DNA from: Mediterraneibacter massiliensis
GTDB lineage: Bacteria; Bacillota; Clostridia; Lachnospirales; Lachnospiraceae
Length of the DNA stretch: 64,000 bases
NCBI RefSeq assembly: GCF_001487105.1
Contig: NZ_LN913000.1
Location: 434,001-498,000, forward strand
Direction: 5' to 3'
In this document: in pieces, positions 50,172 to 59,762 of the stretch
Numbering within the stretch: the stretch's first letter is position 1
Layout of the letters: every line of letters starts with the position of its first letter
Program-made: the position numbers and the translations under genes
Notes under the pieces: model-generated
The model's database searches: none
Told to the model about the DNA's origin: nothing
The model's input: the letters and a program-made list of their open reading frames with translations, nothing else

Positions 50172-51122
50172 ATGAAAAAAAAGCTGACACAGCCGGCAGG
50201 TGTATGCCTGCTGGCGCTTTTGTGCTGTGCTCTGTGGGGGAGTGCTTTTCCTTGTATTAAGATAGGATATGAATGGTTTGCGATAGAAGGAGTAGGAAGT
50301 CAGATCCTCTTTGCTGGATATCGTTTCTTCCTGTCCGGGGTGTTCACGTTTCTTCTTGGCTGTGTGCTGGAAAAGAGAGTGCTTACAATGAAAAGAACAT
50401 CTTTTCCCTGCATTTTACGGCAGGGTATCGTACAGACGACGATACAGTACGTGTGTTTTTATATAGGACTTGCGCATACGACAGGGACAAAGGGCTCTAT
50501 TATAAACGGTTCGAACGCCTTTTTTTCTATTATAGTGGCACATTTTCTTATAAAAAATGAAAAAATGACCTGGACAAAATCCCTAGGCTGTCTGTTTGGT
50601 TTGATGGGTGTGGTTGTGATCAATCTGGCGCCGGGAGCTCTTGCCGGAGGCTTCCATATAATGGGTGAAGGCATGGTACTGCTGTGCAGTCTGGCATACG
50701 GGGTCAGTACAGTACTTTTGAAGATGATCTCAGACAGGGAGAGTGCAATGACGATCACGGCATATCAGACATTGCTGGGTGGTTTTCTCTTGATACTCAT
50801 AGGTTTTGCGTTAGGCGGAAAAGTTGGCGGAGGCGATCTTAAGAGCCTGTGTCTGCTTGTGTATATGGCATTGCTTTCCACGGGGGCATTTAGTATATGG
50901 ACGCTTCTTTTGAAATATAACCCGGTAGGTAAGGTAGCCATATATGGCTTTACGATCCCGATCTTTGGCGTAGTACTTTCGGCGTTGTTTCTTGGCGAGC
51001 AGATCATATCTTTCCAGAATATTCTGGCACTGGTGCTTGTCAGTCTGGGAATCTGGATCACATATAGGGACATGGAGGCAAAGACAGATGGAAATGGTAG
51101 AGACAGAGAAACTTACGTATGA
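50172..51122 (+). CDS. DMT superfamily (EamA) transporter
   Basis: The 316-residue membrane protein has ten predicted helices with two EamA repeats: [18 protein letters not shown] at the start of the first and [25 protein letters not shown] in the second, then ALFLGEQI. Substrate is unknown. Its last 35 bp overlap the start of ecfA1, so the two are translationally linked; this may be a chance arrangement rather than shared function. Confidence 0.9.
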   Translation: MKKKLTQPAGVCLLALLCCALWGSAFPCIKIGYEWFAIEGVGSQILFAGYRFFLSGVFTFLLGCVLEKRVLTMKRTSFPCILRQGIVQTTIQYVCFYIGLAHTTGTKGSIINGSNAFFSIIVAHFLIKNEKMTWTKSLGCLFGLMGVVVINLAPGALAGGFHIMGEGMVLLCSLAYGVSTVLLKMISDRESAMTITAYQTLLGGFLLILIGFALGGKVGGGDLKSLCLLVYMALLSTGAFSIWTLLLKYNPVGKVAIYGFTIPIFGVVLSALFLGEQIISFQNILALVLVSLGIWITYRDMEAKTDGNGRDRETYV

Positions 51123-51939
51123 ATATGAAAAACGAGATGAAAATGGAAATATAACAGGGACAAACAAAGCAATCGACGGCATTGACATGCAGATCAGGCC
51201 GGGCTCTTTTGTCGCGATCTTAGGGCATAATGGTTCCGGAAAGTCTACCCTCGCTAAGCATATGAATGCAATCCTTGTACCTACAGGCGGCACTATGTGG
51301 GTAGATGGAAAAGATACAAAAGATGCAGAAGAACTGTGGAATATACGACAGAGTGCAGGCATGGTATTTCAAAATCCGGATAACCAGATCATTGGTACGG
51401 TAGTAGAGGAGGATGTAGGGTTTGGACCGGAAAATTTAGGCGTACCTACAGAGGAAATCTGGAGGCGGGTAGAAGAAAGTTTAAAATCTGTCGGAATGAT
51501 CCAATATCGGACACATTCTCCAAATAAACTTTCTGGTGGACAGAAACAGCGGGTAGCGATCGCTGGTGTGGTCGCAATGGAGCCAAAGTGTATCGTACTG
51601 GACGAACCGACCGCTATGTTGGATCCTAATGGGCGCAAAGAAGTGATACGCACAGTAGAAAAGCTCAGAAAAGAAAAACAGGTGACGGTCATCTTGATCA
51701 CCCACTATATGGAAGAAGTCATAGATGCAGATGAAGTGTTTGTGATGGACAGCGGGCATATCGTGATGCATGGAACTCCCAGAGAGGTATTCAGCCAGGT
51801 GGAGAAACTGAAACAATATAGGATGGATGTGCCTCAAGTGACGATGCTGGCAGAGGAACTTCGAAAAAGCGGGCTTACACTGCCTAGAGGGATATTAAAA
51901 AGGGAAGAGCTGGTGAAAGCATTATGTCAATTAAATTAG
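51088..51939 (+). CDS. ecfA1: ECF transporter energising ATPase A1
   Basis: EcfA1 is one of two ATPases driving vitamin and metal uptake with EcfT and various S-components. The 283-residue protein has Walker [12 protein letters not shown]-loop QNPDNQI (typical of Ecf/CbiO), signature [14 protein letters not shown], Walker [13 protein letters not shown] and ITHYMEE. ATG 51088 follows GGAGG nine bases upstream and lies within the end of the DMT gene; a longer in-frame start (50992) is unlikely. It overlaps ecfA2 by 16 bp. Confidence 0.94.
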   Translation: MEMVETEKLTYEYEKRDENGNITGTNKAIDGIDMQIRPGSFVAILGHNGSGKSTLAKHMNAILVPTGGTMWVDGKDTKDAEELWNIRQSAGMVFQNPDNQIIGTVVEEDVGFGPENLGVPTEEIWRRVEESLKSVGMIQYRTHSPNKLSGGQKQRVAIAGVVAMEPKCIVLDEPTAMLDPNGRKEVIRTVEKLRKEKQVTVILITHYMEEVIDADEVFVMDSGHIVMHGTPREVFSQVEKLKQYRMDVPQVTMLAEELRKSGLTLPRGILKREELVKALCQLN

Positions 51940-52781
51940 AAGATATCAGTTATGTATATAGTCCGGGCACAGCTTATGAGCAGCATGCTTTGAAGCATAT
52001 CAGCCTGGAGATACCACAGGGACAGTTTGTCGGTATCATTGGACATACAGGCTCCGGAAAATCTACGCTGATCCAACATTTCAACGGGCTTATGAAAGCG
52101 ACTTCCGGTAAGTTGTATTATGAGGGAAAGAATATTTATGAGGAAGGGTATGACCTGAAAACATTGCGCAGCCAGGTGGGGTTGGTATTTCAATATCCGG
52201 AACATCAGTTGTTTGAGACGGACGTATTAAGCGACGTCTGCTTCGGACCTAAGAATCAGGGACTTTCTGCCGCGCAGTGTAAGGAAAGAGCAGTTGAGGC
52301 GCTGGAACTGGTTGGACTTCCTGAAAAATATTATGACAGATCTCCTTTTGAATTATCCGGCGGACAAAAGCGCCGTACGGCGATTGCCGGCGTACTCGCC
52401 ATGCATCCGAAAGTGCTTGTACTGGATGAGCCCACAGCAGGGCTGGATCCCCGAGGACGGGACGAGATCTTGGACCAGATAGAGGCGCTTCACAAAAAGA
52501 CAGGGATAACCGTTATACTGGTTTCCCATAGTATGGAGGATATTGCCAGATATGTAGAGCGTATCCTTGTCATGAACCAGGGAGAGAAGATGCTGGACGG
52601 CGCCCCGAAAGAAGTATTTGCACATTATCAAGAACTGGAAGAAGTGGGACTGTCAGCTCCGCAGGTGACGTATATCATGCATGATCTGAAGAAACATGGC
52701 TTACCGGTGCGTACAGACGTGACTACGGTGGAAGAAGCGGCACAGGAGATTCTAAACAGTCTGAAAAAGGAGAGACTATGA
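51924..52781 (+). CDS. ecfA2: ECF transporter energising ATPase A2
   Basis: The 285-residue second ATPase has Walker [15 protein letters not shown]-loop [38 protein letters not shown] and VSHSMED, with a C-terminal extension as in group II EcfA2. The Gln/Tyr in the Q-loop (QYPEHQ against QNPDNQ) distinguishes it from EcfA1. It overlaps ecfT by 4 bp (ATGA). Confidence 0.94.
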   Translation: MSIKLEDISYVYSPGTAYEQHALKHISLEIPQGQFVGIIGHTGSGKSTLIQHFNGLMKATSGKLYYEGKNIYEEGYDLKTLRSQVGLVFQYPEHQLFETDVLSDVCFGPKNQGLSAAQCKERAVEALELVGLPEKYYDRSPFELSGGQKRRTAIAGVLAMHPKVLVLDEPTAGLDPRGRDEILDQIEALHKKTGITVILVSHSMEDIARYVERILVMNQGEKMLDGAPKEVFAHYQELEEVGLSAPQVTYIMHDLKKHGLPVRTDVTTVEEAAQEILNSLKKERL

Positions 52782-53602
52782 TCAGGGATATTACGATAGG
52801 ACAATATTATCCGGCAAAGAGCGTGATACATCGCCTGGACCCAAGAACAAAGATCGTATGTACACTTTTGTTTTTGGTGTCGCTGTTTGTGCAGAATAGT
52901 TTTCTGGGATATGTGACAGCTACCGTTTTTCTGGGTTTTGTGATCTATTTGAGCCGGGTACCATTTAAGTTTATCGTCAAAGGTTTGAAGCCTGTCGTTA
53001 TTTTATTGCTATTTACTGTTTTAATGAATCTGTTTTTGAATAAAGGAGGCGAGGTGCTGGTTTCTTTCTGGATCTTCAGGATTACAGAAAAGGGACTTAG
53101 AATCTCAGTATTTATGGCAGTCCGTTTGATGTATCTGGTCATAGGATCGTCTCTTATGACATTTACGACAACGCCAAATGCATTGACGGATGGAATTGAA
53201 AGGGTTTTGCATCCGTTGAACAAGATCCGGGTTCCGGTACATGAAGTGGCTATGATGATGTCTATTGCACTCCGTTTTATTCCGATTCTTTTGGAAGAGA
53301 CAGACAAGATCATGAAAGCGCAGATTGCCAGAGGAGCAGACCTGGAGAGTGGAAATATTTTGCAGAGAGCAAAAGCTATGGTGCCGGTTCTGGTTCCTTT
53401 ATTCGTATCCGCATTCCGGCGCGCAGGTGACCTGGCTATGGCAATGGAAGCACGCTGTTATCATGGCGGTGACGGAAGAACAAAGATGAAGCCGCTTGTA
53501 TATCAGAGAAGAGACAGAGCAGCGTATGTGTTTGTTGTCTTATATCTGGCTGTGGTCTTTTATGTGGGGCGGTTGATAGATTTTTCAGTCTGGATATTTT
53601 AA
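52778..53602 (+). CDS. ecfT: ECF transporter transmembrane coupling protein
   Basis: The 274-residue EcfT has about five to six helices and, near residues 170-215, the cytoplasmic coupling helices with the ARG signatures: KAQIARGADLE and AMEARCYHGG. These dock on the two ATPases. S-components are not in this window and probably lie elsewhere, as in group II ECF systems. It is directly followed by truA, the conserved Firmicute order. Confidence 0.94.
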   Translation: MIRDITIGQYYPAKSVIHRLDPRTKIVCTLLFLVSLFVQNSFLGYVTATVFLGFVIYLSRVPFKFIVKGLKPVVILLLFTVLMNLFLNKGGEVLVSFWIFRITEKGLRISVFMAVRLMYLVIGSSLMTFTTTPNALTDGIERVLHPLNKIRVPVHEVAMMMSIALRFIPILLEETDKIMKAQIARGADLESGNILQRAKAMVPVLVPLFVSAFRRAGDLAMAMEARCYHGGDGRTKMKPLVYQRRDRAAYVFVVLYLAVVFYVGRLIDFSVWIF

Positions 53603-53626
53603 AAGAAAAGCTGGAGAAGAAAAAAG

Positions 53627-54364
53627 ATGAAGAGAATTAAGCTGATCGTTGCATACGACGGTACGAATTACTGCGGCTGGCAGATACAGCCGAATGGACT
53701 TACGATAGAAGAAGTCCTCAACCGGAAGCTGTCAAAGGTTCTCAAAGAAGATATCCGTGTGATCGGTGCCAGTCGGACAGATTCAGGAGTCCATGCGCTG
53801 GGAAATGTGGCGGTATTTGATACAGATACAAGTATTCCGCCGGAACGGATCGCCTATGCTGTCAACCAGAAGATGCCGGAAGATATTGTGATCGTAAGAT
53901 CCGAAGAGGTTCCAAAAGACTGGCATCCGAGGTATTGTGACTGTGAAAAAATATACGAATATCATATCTGGAATGCCCAGACGCCAGATCCTACAAGAAG
54001 ACGTACCACATATTTTGTTTCTTATAGACTGGATCTGGATAAGATGAGACAAGCAGCATCTTATCTGATAGGAGAACATGATTTTGCCAGTTTCTGCAAT
54101 GTGCGGACAAATGTGGAAAATACAGTACGGACGATTTATGAATTGACCGTCGAACAAAAGGAGTGCGAGTGGATCATCCGGATCCGAGGAAATGGTTTCC
54201 TCTATAATATGGTCCGTATCATTGTTGGGACGCTCTTGCGTGTCGGAAGAGGTTTCTATACGCCGGAAAAGGTGCGGGATATTTTAAAAGCCCAGGATAG
54301 GCAGGCGGCAGGCGTCACAGCGCCTCCTCAGGGACTTATTTTAAAAGAAATTTTGTATAAGTAA
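53627..54364 (+). CDS. truA: tRNA pseudouridine synthase A
   Basis: TruA makes pseudouridine at positions 38-40 of tRNA anticodon stems. The 245-residue protein has the N-terminal VAYDGTNYCGWQIQPN, the catalytic aspartate in GASRTDSGVHA and the C-terminal RGNGFLYNMVRIIVGT. Length is typical. It closes the ecfA1-ecfA2-ecfT-truA block. Confidence 0.96.
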   Translation: MKRIKLIVAYDGTNYCGWQIQPNGLTIEEVLNRKLSKVLKEDIRVIGASRTDSGVHALGNVAVFDTDTSIPPERIAYAVNQKMPEDIVIVRSEEVPKDWHPRYCDCEKIYEYHIWNAQTPDPTRRRTTYFVSYRLDLDKMRQAASYLIGEHDFASFCNVRTNVENTVRTIYELTVEQKECEWIIRIRGNGFLYNMVRIIVGTLLRVGRGFYTPEKVRDILKAQDRQAAGVTAPPQGLILKEILYK

Positions 54365-54375
54365 TAAGAGAAGGA

Positions 54376-54404
54376 TTGACAATAGAGCAGGTACTTGATA
54401 GTAT
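54376..54404 (+). promoter_or_regulatory. Promoter upstream of nagB
   Basis: TTGACA (54376-54381), 17 bp and TAGTAT (54399-54404), about 185 bp before nagB. Confidence 0.6.
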
Positions 54405-54411
54405 GAGATTA

Positions 54412-54589
54412 ATTCGAGAAACGAAAACAGGATGAATGGAGGCAGACCAGATTTTCAAGAAATAAAGCAGGTTCTTTATATTCAGGAGATCTGGTTTTTA
54501 TTCTATGGGAAAGGGAAAGCGGGCTTGCCCGCTTTGTTCTCTGTAGAAATGCCTTTCCGACAATCGGAAAGCAGAAGGAGGAAGAAAAA
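54412..54589 (+). other. Long structured leader of nagB with a short overlapping frame
   Basis: Three hairpins follow the promoter: CCAGAT/ATCTGG (54447-54494) ending in a T run and so terminator-like, AAAGCGGG/CCCGCTTT (54516-54535), and CTTTCCGA/TCGGAAAG (54553-54571) directly before the AAGGAGG. A 53-codon frame (54432-54593, starting ATG AAT GGA GGC) runs through all three and ends at a TGA overlapping the nagB ATG. Its product is not recognised and the frame may be chance. A glmS-type ribozyme was not recognised. Confidence 0.4.
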
Positions 54590-55321
54590 ATGAAGATTTA
54601 TGAAGCAAACGACTACCAGGAAATGAGCCGGATCGCCGCAAATATTATAGCTGCACAGGTTGTTTTAAAGCCGGATTGTGTATTGGGATTGGCGACAGGT
54701 TCCACGCCGATCGGCACATATGACAGACTGACAGAATTGTATGAAAGCAACGATGTAGATTTTTCCAAGGTAAAGACAGTAAATCTAGATGAGTATAAGG
54801 GATTGGATCATGCAAATGATCAAAGTTACTATTATTTTATGCATAAAAATTTGTTTGACCGTGTAAATATCATGGAAGAAAATACAAATGTTCCCAATGG
54901 AATGGAAGCAGATTCCGCTAAGGAGTGTGCAAGATATGAAGAACTGATCCGGTCTCTGGGCGGGATCGATCTGCAGCTGCTTGGTCTGGGACATAATGGG
55001 CATATTGGGTTTAATGAACCGTCTGCTGTTTTCGAGAAGCAGACACATTGTGTAGACCTGACAGAAAGTACGATCGAAGCAAATAAGCGTTTCTTTGCTT
55101 GCGCGGATGATGTGCCGAGACAGGCATATACAATGGGGATTGGGACGATCATGTCGGCCAGGAAAGTACTTTTAGTTGCAAATGGAGAAGCCAAAGCAGA
55201 CATTGTGGCAAAGGCCTTTTTTGGAGAGATTACACCGCAGGTACCGGCATCTATCTTGCAGCTGCATAAAGACGCTATTTTAGTTTGTGATAAAGCCGCT
55301 TTATCCAAGATACCGCGGTAA
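54590..55321 (+). CDS. nagB: Glucosamine-6-phosphate deaminase
   Basis: NagB converts glucosamine-6-phosphate to fructose-6-phosphate and ammonia. The 243-residue protein has LGLATGSTPIGTYD (phosphate binding), VNLDEYKGL with the catalytic aspartate, and LLGLGHNGHIGFNEP with the catalytic histidine. It is the short monomer-type length seen in Firmicutes. AGGAGG precedes the start. nagA is not adjacent; cutC follows 33 bp later. Confidence 0.96.
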   Translation: MKIYEANDYQEMSRIAANIIAAQVVLKPDCVLGLATGSTPIGTYDRLTELYESNDVDFSKVKTVNLDEYKGLDHANDQSYYYFMHKNLFDRVNIMEENTNVPNGMEADSAKECARYEELIRSLGGIDLQLLGLGHNGHIGFNEPSAVFEKQTHCVDLTESTIEANKRFFACADDVPRQAYTMGIGTIMSARKVLLVANGEAKADIVAKAFFGEITPQVPASILQLHKDAILVCDKAALSKIPR

Positions 55322-55354
55322 TACTCGCTGGAAACTAAAGAAAGGAATACAATA

Positions 55355-56122
55355 ATGAAGTATACGCTGGAAGTATGTGTGGACAGCGTAAGGTCAGCGT
55401 TGGAAGCCCAGGAAGGAGGGGCTGACCGGATCGAGCTGTGCAGCAATCTTATCATAGGAGGCACATCACCGGGTAAAGCGTTATTTCAACAGGTGAAGCA
55501 ATACACGGATTTAGAGATCCGTGTATTGCTTCGTCCAAGATTTGGAGATTTTTGTTATGACTCATATGAGTTTGCGCAGATGAAAGAGGAAGCCCAGATG
55601 TACCGGGAATTAGGAGCTGATGCGATCGTAACAGGGATAGTACGTCCTAACGGCACGCTGAATATCGAACAGATGCAGGAACTGCTGGACATGGCAGAAG
55701 GAACGGATTTTACACTGCACAGGGCCTTTGATATGTGCCGGGATCCTTTTGAAGCGTTAGAACAGGCGATATCTTTGGGGATGAAAACCATTCTTACGAG
55801 TGGACAGAGAAATTCTGCATGGGAGGGGCGTGATCTTTTGAAAGCCTTGGCAGAAAAAAGTGCCGGGCGTATAGAGATCTTAGCAGGAGCAGGGATTACA
55901 TCAGACATACTTGTAAAGCTGATTTCCTATACGAAAGTGAGTGCTTACCACATGTCCGGCAAGATCGCGAAAGACAGCACTATGTTATACAGAAGAGAGG
56001 GCGTAAATATGGGACTGCCGGGTTTTAGCGAATATGAAGTCTGGCAGACAGAGGCAAAAAACATCAAAAATGCGTCAAAAATATTAGAGGAGTGTGCAGA
56101 TGATCAAGGTAATTGCGTCTGA
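55355..56122 (+). CDS. cutC: CutC family protein
   Basis: The 255-residue TIM-barrel protein matches CutC: LEVCVDSVRSALEAQEGGADRIELCSNL at the N-terminus, then RPRFGDFCY, TLHRAFDMCRDP and ILTSGQRNSAW. CutC was linked to copper handling in E. coli, but its true activity is unsettled, and no copper genes are nearby. Its end overlaps the Cof-type phosphatase gene by 23 bp. Confidence 0.93.
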   Translation: MKYTLEVCVDSVRSALEAQEGGADRIELCSNLIIGGTSPGKALFQQVKQYTDLEIRVLLRPRFGDFCYDSYEFAQMKEEAQMYRELGADAIVTGIVRPNGTLNIEQMQELLDMAEGTDFTLHRAFDMCRDPFEALEQAISLGMKTILTSGQRNSAWEGRDLLKALAEKSAGRIEILAGAGITSDILVKLISYTKVSAYHMSGKIAKDSTMLYRREGVNMGLPGFSEYEVWQTEAKNIKNASKILEECADDQGNCV

Positions 56123-56990
56123 TTTAGACGGGACGCTTTTAAATGAAGAACATAAAATAGCAGAGAGGACGATCCGGGCTGTAAAACGTGCCCAGGAGGA
56201 AGGTATTCTTTTCGTGGCCGCCACGGGAAGAGGATACGAGGAGGCAAAGCTAGCCTTAGAGCCGGCAGGGATCCGCTGCAGCCAGATCGTGACGAGTGGA
56301 TCGGAAGTACGGGATGCAGCAGGGAATATCATCCGAACGATCTCCATGGAAAAGGAGGCGGCAGGAAAGATCCTGGAAATTTCTGAAAAGGCCGGGATAG
56401 CGGCGTATGTATTTACAGACGAACTGGACGGTGTCATCGGCACGCCGGAGGAAGTAGAGGACTTTCTTGTGGCGCAGGTGCAGACGTTTCACTTAAATGG
56501 GACAAAAGAAGAAATCTTAAAGGATCCTTTGTTTCAGGAATACAAAAAAAATACGAATGTCCTCTCGGATAAAGAAGCTATTTTAAATTCAGAGTGTATC
56601 ATTTATAAAATTTTTTTGTTTTCTACTAATTTAGAGATCATTAGGAAGATAAAAAAAGAAGTAGAAAAAATACCGGGAATCGCTTCTGCCGCTTCCTCTC
56701 TGGATAATGTGGAGATTACCAGTATAAAGGCACAGAAAGGGCCTGTATTGAAATGGTACGTAGAAAGTCTGGGATACAGCATGGATGAAGTTATGGTCAT
56801 GGGAGACAGTTTAAACGATTATTCCATGCTCTCTATGGAATTTGGTGCCTGTGTGGCTATGGAAAACGCCGCAGATATATTAAAAAAGACAGCGGCCTAC
56901 CGTGCGCCTTCCAATGAGGAAGACGGAGCGGCAATTGCCATTGAAAAACTATTGGAAGGAAAACTGGAAGAACTTCGGGTAAAAGGGTGA
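56100..56990 (+). CDS. Cof-type HAD phosphatase
   Basis: This 296-residue protein is a HAD subfamily IIB (Cof) phosphatase of sugar phosphates or related metabolites. Motif I is SDLDGTLLNEEH near the N-terminus, motif II ATGRGYEEA, a C2B cap spans about 85-190, and motif IV is MGDSLNDYSML. ATG 56100 with GAGGAG upstream is preferred over the GTG two codons earlier. It overlaps cutC by 23 bp, implying coupled translation. Confidence 0.92.
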   Translation: MIKVIASDLDGTLLNEEHKIAERTIRAVKRAQEEGILFVAATGRGYEEAKLALEPAGIRCSQIVTSGSEVRDAAGNIIRTISMEKEAAGKILEISEKAGIAAYVFTDELDGVIGTPEEVEDFLVAQVQTFHLNGTKEEILKDPLFQEYKKNTNVLSDKEAILNSECIIYKIFLFSTNLEIIRKIKKEVEKIPGIASAASSLDNVEITSIKAQKGPVLKWYVESLGYSMDEVMVMGDSLNDYSMLSMEFGACVAMENAADILKKTAAYRAPSNEEDGAAIAIEKLLEGKLEELRVKG

Positions 56991-57192
56991 ATGGCGCCGT
57001 GTTGCTTGTGATTTTTATATCCAGCTGCTTCTGTGAATATTCCTAAAGAAATGAATCGGAGTTTTTCGATAAATTTTTTTGATGCTTTAGAGAAAATTTG
57101 ATTATTCCGGAAGCAGAGCATACGTATCTGTATGCGCATAGGGGACTAATCTTATTTGAACGAATGAAATAATTTTCAGCAAAAATAATAGA

Positions 57193-57221
57193 TTGACAAA
57201 GAAAATAAGATGCAGTATAAT
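57193..57221 (+). promoter_or_regulatory. Consensus promoter of the yhf-like regulator gene
   Basis: TTGACA (57193-57198), a 17-bp spacer and TATAAT (57216-57221): both boxes match sigma-A consensus exactly. The remainder of 56991-57192 holds no gene that I can see. Confidence 0.9.
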
Positions 57222-57242
57222 TCAAATATACAAAATTTTGAA
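57221..57242 (+). promoter_or_regulatory. Candidate YhfZ operator at the yhfZ promoter
   Basis: TTCAAA (57221-57226) and TTTGAA (57237-57242) are inverted arms around TATACAAAAT, overlapping the -10 box and start site. The 13-mer CAAATATACAAAA (57223-57235) recurs exactly at 58246-58258 before yhfT. This fits autoregulation by the adjacent GntR-like protein. Confidence 0.55.
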
Positions 57243-57261
57243 CAATAGAAGGATAACATAT

Positions 57262-58194
57262 ATGGAAACAGATAAAAACAATGTGTTGTATCAGAAAATC
57301 GGAGTTACGATTAACAGTCTGGCACTTAGTTTCCTCTCTAAGAATGAAGGAGAACGTATTGCGTCTATTACGCAGTATCAGGAAGAACTGGGTGTTTCTA
57401 GGGGAACAATACAAAATGCATTGAATTATCTGAAAGACGTACATGCCATACAGTTGGTTTCACGAGGGCATCTGGGTACATATATTGAACATATCGATTA
57501 TATAAAACTGCAGGAATGTTCTTTGGTAAGAGGTCTTATGGGGATCATGCCGTTTCCATATTCTTCTGCCTATGAAGGTTTTGCTACGGCCCTGTATGAG
57601 CAGCTGAAGAATTTTCGCTTTAATATGGCATATGCCCGCGGCGCAAGAGGGCGTATGGAATTGGTAGAATCCGGAACATATCAGTTTGCGGTGTGTTCGC
57701 AGTATTCAGCACAGCATGAGATAGAAAACGGGAGAAATATCGAGATCGCATTGAATTTTGGGGCAGGCAGTTTCTTGTCACGGCATGTGCTTTTACTGAA
57801 AGATACAGAAAAAGACGGGCTTGAGGACGGTATGCGAGTGGCGTATGACAAAGAATCTTTAGATCAGAGTCAGATCACAAAAAGTGTTGTAGGAAAAAGA
57901 AAAGTGGAATTGATCAATATCCGTACCCAACAGACGGTGAATGCGCTGCAGGACGGAGTAATTGATGCAGGCGTATGGAATTATGATGATATTCTGGAAA
58001 ATCATTATCTGGATAATCTGAAAGTGGTGTTTTTGCAGAAAGAAGAATATGAGGAGTCTTTTTCTGCGGCTGTTTTGGTCGTGAAGAAGAACAGTCGTTA
58101 TTTACAGCAGATATTAGAGAAAAATATCAGTGTAAAAGAGACATTGAAAATACAAGATGAAGTCCGCAGAGGAAAAAGGAGATCTATTTGCTGA
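57262..58194 (+). CDS. YhfZ-like transcriptional regulator
   Basis: The 310-residue protein has an N-terminal winged helix like GntR regulators (ASITQYQEELGVSRGTIQNA, then a wing with LVSRGHLGTYIEHID) and a C-terminal domain with the look of a periplasmic-binding-protein fold (GLMGIMPFPYSSAYEGF to DGVIDAGVWNYDD). This is the arrangement of YhfZ, the regulator in the E. coli yhf cluster. Start 57262 has AAGGA ten bases upstream; a longer frame would begin in the -35 box. It probably senses a pathway metabolite. Confidence 0.85.
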   Translation: METDKNNVLYQKIGVTINSLALSFLSKNEGERIASITQYQEELGVSRGTIQNALNYLKDVHAIQLVSRGHLGTYIEHIDYIKLQECSLVRGLMGIMPFPYSSAYEGFATALYEQLKNFRFNMAYARGARGRMELVESGTYQFAVCSQYSAQHEIENGRNIEIALNFGAGSFLSRHVLLLKDTEKDGLEDGMRVAYDKESLDQSQITKSVVGKRKVELINIRTQQTVNALQDGVIDAGVWNYDDILENHYLDNLKVVFLQKEEYEESFSAAVLVVKKNSRYLQQILEKNISVKETLKIQDEVRRGKRRSIC

Positions 58195-58226
58195 TGGATC
58201 GTCCGTAAGAGAAAGAAGTTAGATAG

Positions 58227-58255
58227 TTGGAAGGCGTTTATTTTACAAATATACA
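58227..58255 (+). promoter_or_regulatory. Possible promoter of the yhfT-yhfX operon
   Basis: TTGGAA (58227-58232), 17 bp and TATACA (58250-58255). The second copy of CAAATATACAAAA overlaps the -10, so binding there would block initiation. Confidence 0.45.
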
Positions 58256-58309
58256 AAAAAATGTACAATGAGAAATAAGGTATTTGAAAATGGGAAGATA
58301 CTATTTTTT

Positions 58310-58347
58310 GTTTTCTCAAAATACAATATTTTGTATTTTGAGAAAAC
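58310..58347 (+). promoter_or_regulatory. Perfect 17-bp palindrome upstream of yhfT
   Basis: GTTTTCTCAAAATACAA (58310-58326) and TTGTATTTTGAGAAAAC (58331-58347) are exact reverse complements four bases apart. No T run follows, so it is not a simple terminator. It shares TCAAA and ATACAA elements with the yhfZ operator, and is best read as a strong regulator site; as RNA it would also form a 17-bp hairpin in the leader. Confidence 0.7.
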
Positions 58348-58420
58348 GTCTGCGGAAGAGAAAGGAGGTATTAAGAGTCCGCAGAGAAAATGAATATGAG
58401 AATATGAAGGAGGAAAAAAG

Positions 58421-59740
58421 ATGATAAATTATGTGTTGGCAGCAGGGATCGGTGCAGTTTCTTCGATTTTGGCAAATCGAAACGTGGCGGTGTATAATGA
58501 TGGTTTCAGACCGGTATACACAGAATATTTTAATGGAAATATGGACAGAAAGTCTCTGGCAGCGACTTCTTTTGCTGTAAGTTTTGGTCTGATCGTAGGT
58601 TTTGGGTTTACAAATTCCATAGCAATGGGAATCATTATTATCCACACTTTTTTATTGATGGGGGATATCATAGGGACTTGGTGTCCGGATACACCGGTTG
58701 GAACTGTTATATCCGCTGTTGTCGGAGCGGCATGGGGCATTATCGTCGTAGCTTTTATGTCTACGATCGCAGATTTGTTTTCTATGATGCCGGTAGATTT
58801 TCTGCCTTATCTTGGAAATGTAGCAGATATTGTTGTAGCGACCTTTGCTATTTTCCCTTCTTTGGCAGTAGCATTCCAACATGGGGTAAAAAAAGGCGGG
58901 ATCACAGCACTTATTACGTTAGTGGTCTATATTTTAGTTAAGAATTTCGGCGTATTTCATTTTGGAGATTTTACATTATCTTTAAATGCGGACGGGATGG
59001 CAATGCTTGCAGGAACAATCACAATGATCATTTTTGCTGTACGTACAAAGCAGGAAGCGATCGGCGCTGATCTGACGAATATATTTTCTGTGAATGTGGA
59101 AAGGATCAAAAAGAGCTGGTATTGGTTTGCGCTGATGGGCGGACTATTATCGATGGCTGCATCCCAGTGTATTTTGACGACAGATGTTATTTCCGGTCCG
59201 CTGCAGATGCAGAATGAATTTGCGCAGGCCGCAATGGTTGCCTGTGTACGGGCTATTGGATATATTCCGCTGGTTTATACGACAGCGATCGTAACAGGTG
59301 TGTTTTCTCCGGCAGGTTCTTATTTTTCTGTTGCTGTCGGTATGTTGTGCGGCTCATTTGGACTTTCCACAACTATGACATGTGTTCTTGCGTTTGCATT
59401 TGGAGCAGCTGTGATCACATTGGAAACATTCTTCTTGGGAAGCATCGGAAGCTTATTAGATCGTTTTCCTGCCCTTAGAGAATTGGGAGACCATATCCGA
59501 AACGCTATGTCACAGATCCTCGAATTGGCGCTTCTTGTAGGAGGTTTTACAGCATCGGGTATGATCATGAATGAAGTGGGCATGTCCTATATAGGTTCTA
59601 TGATCGTTATGATTGTCTGGATGATCAACAAATGTGCAAAAAAACCATTCCTGGTACCAATGGCGGTAGGACCTGTAGTTACGATAGGTATGGGAATACT
59701 GGCAAATATTATCAAGATTCTGGGACTGTCAATTGCATAG
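58421..59740 (+). CDS. YhfT family membrane protein
   Basis: The 439-residue protein has about 12 membrane helices and resembles YhfT of the E. coli yhf cluster, presumed to be a transporter. Characteristic features are the start MINYVLAAGIGAVSSILANR, YNDGFRPVYTEYF and the glycine-rich helices GVFSPAGSYFSVAVGMLCGS. It has AAGGAGG upstream. Clustering with catabolic enzymes suggests it imports the pathway substrate; the substrate is not known. Confidence 0.85.
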   Translation: MINYVLAAGIGAVSSILANRNVAVYNDGFRPVYTEYFNGNMDRKSLAATSFAVSFGLIVGFGFTNSIAMGIIIIHTFLLMGDIIGTWCPDTPVGTVISAVVGAAWGIIVVAFMSTIADLFSMMPVDFLPYLGNVADIVVATFAIFPSLAVAFQHGVKKGGITALITLVVYILVKNFGVFHFGDFTLSLNADGMAMLAGTITMIIFAVRTKQEAIGADLTNIFSVNVERIKKSWYWFALMGGLLSMAASQCILTTDVISGPLQMQNEFAQAAMVACVRAIGYIPLVYTTAIVTGVFSPAGSYFSVAVGMLCGSFGLSTTMTCVLAFAFGAAVITLETFFLGSIGSLLDRFPALRELGDHIRNAMSQILELALLVGGFTASGMIMNEVGMSYIGSMIVMIVWMINKCAKKPFLVPMAVGPVVTIGMGILANIIKILGLSIA

Positions 59741-59762
59741 TAAATGGAGGAGATGATAGAAA

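Noticed and set aside
57193..57261. Earlier start for the YhfZ-like gene
   Set aside because: It would begin with a TTG that is the -35 box of a consensus promoter.
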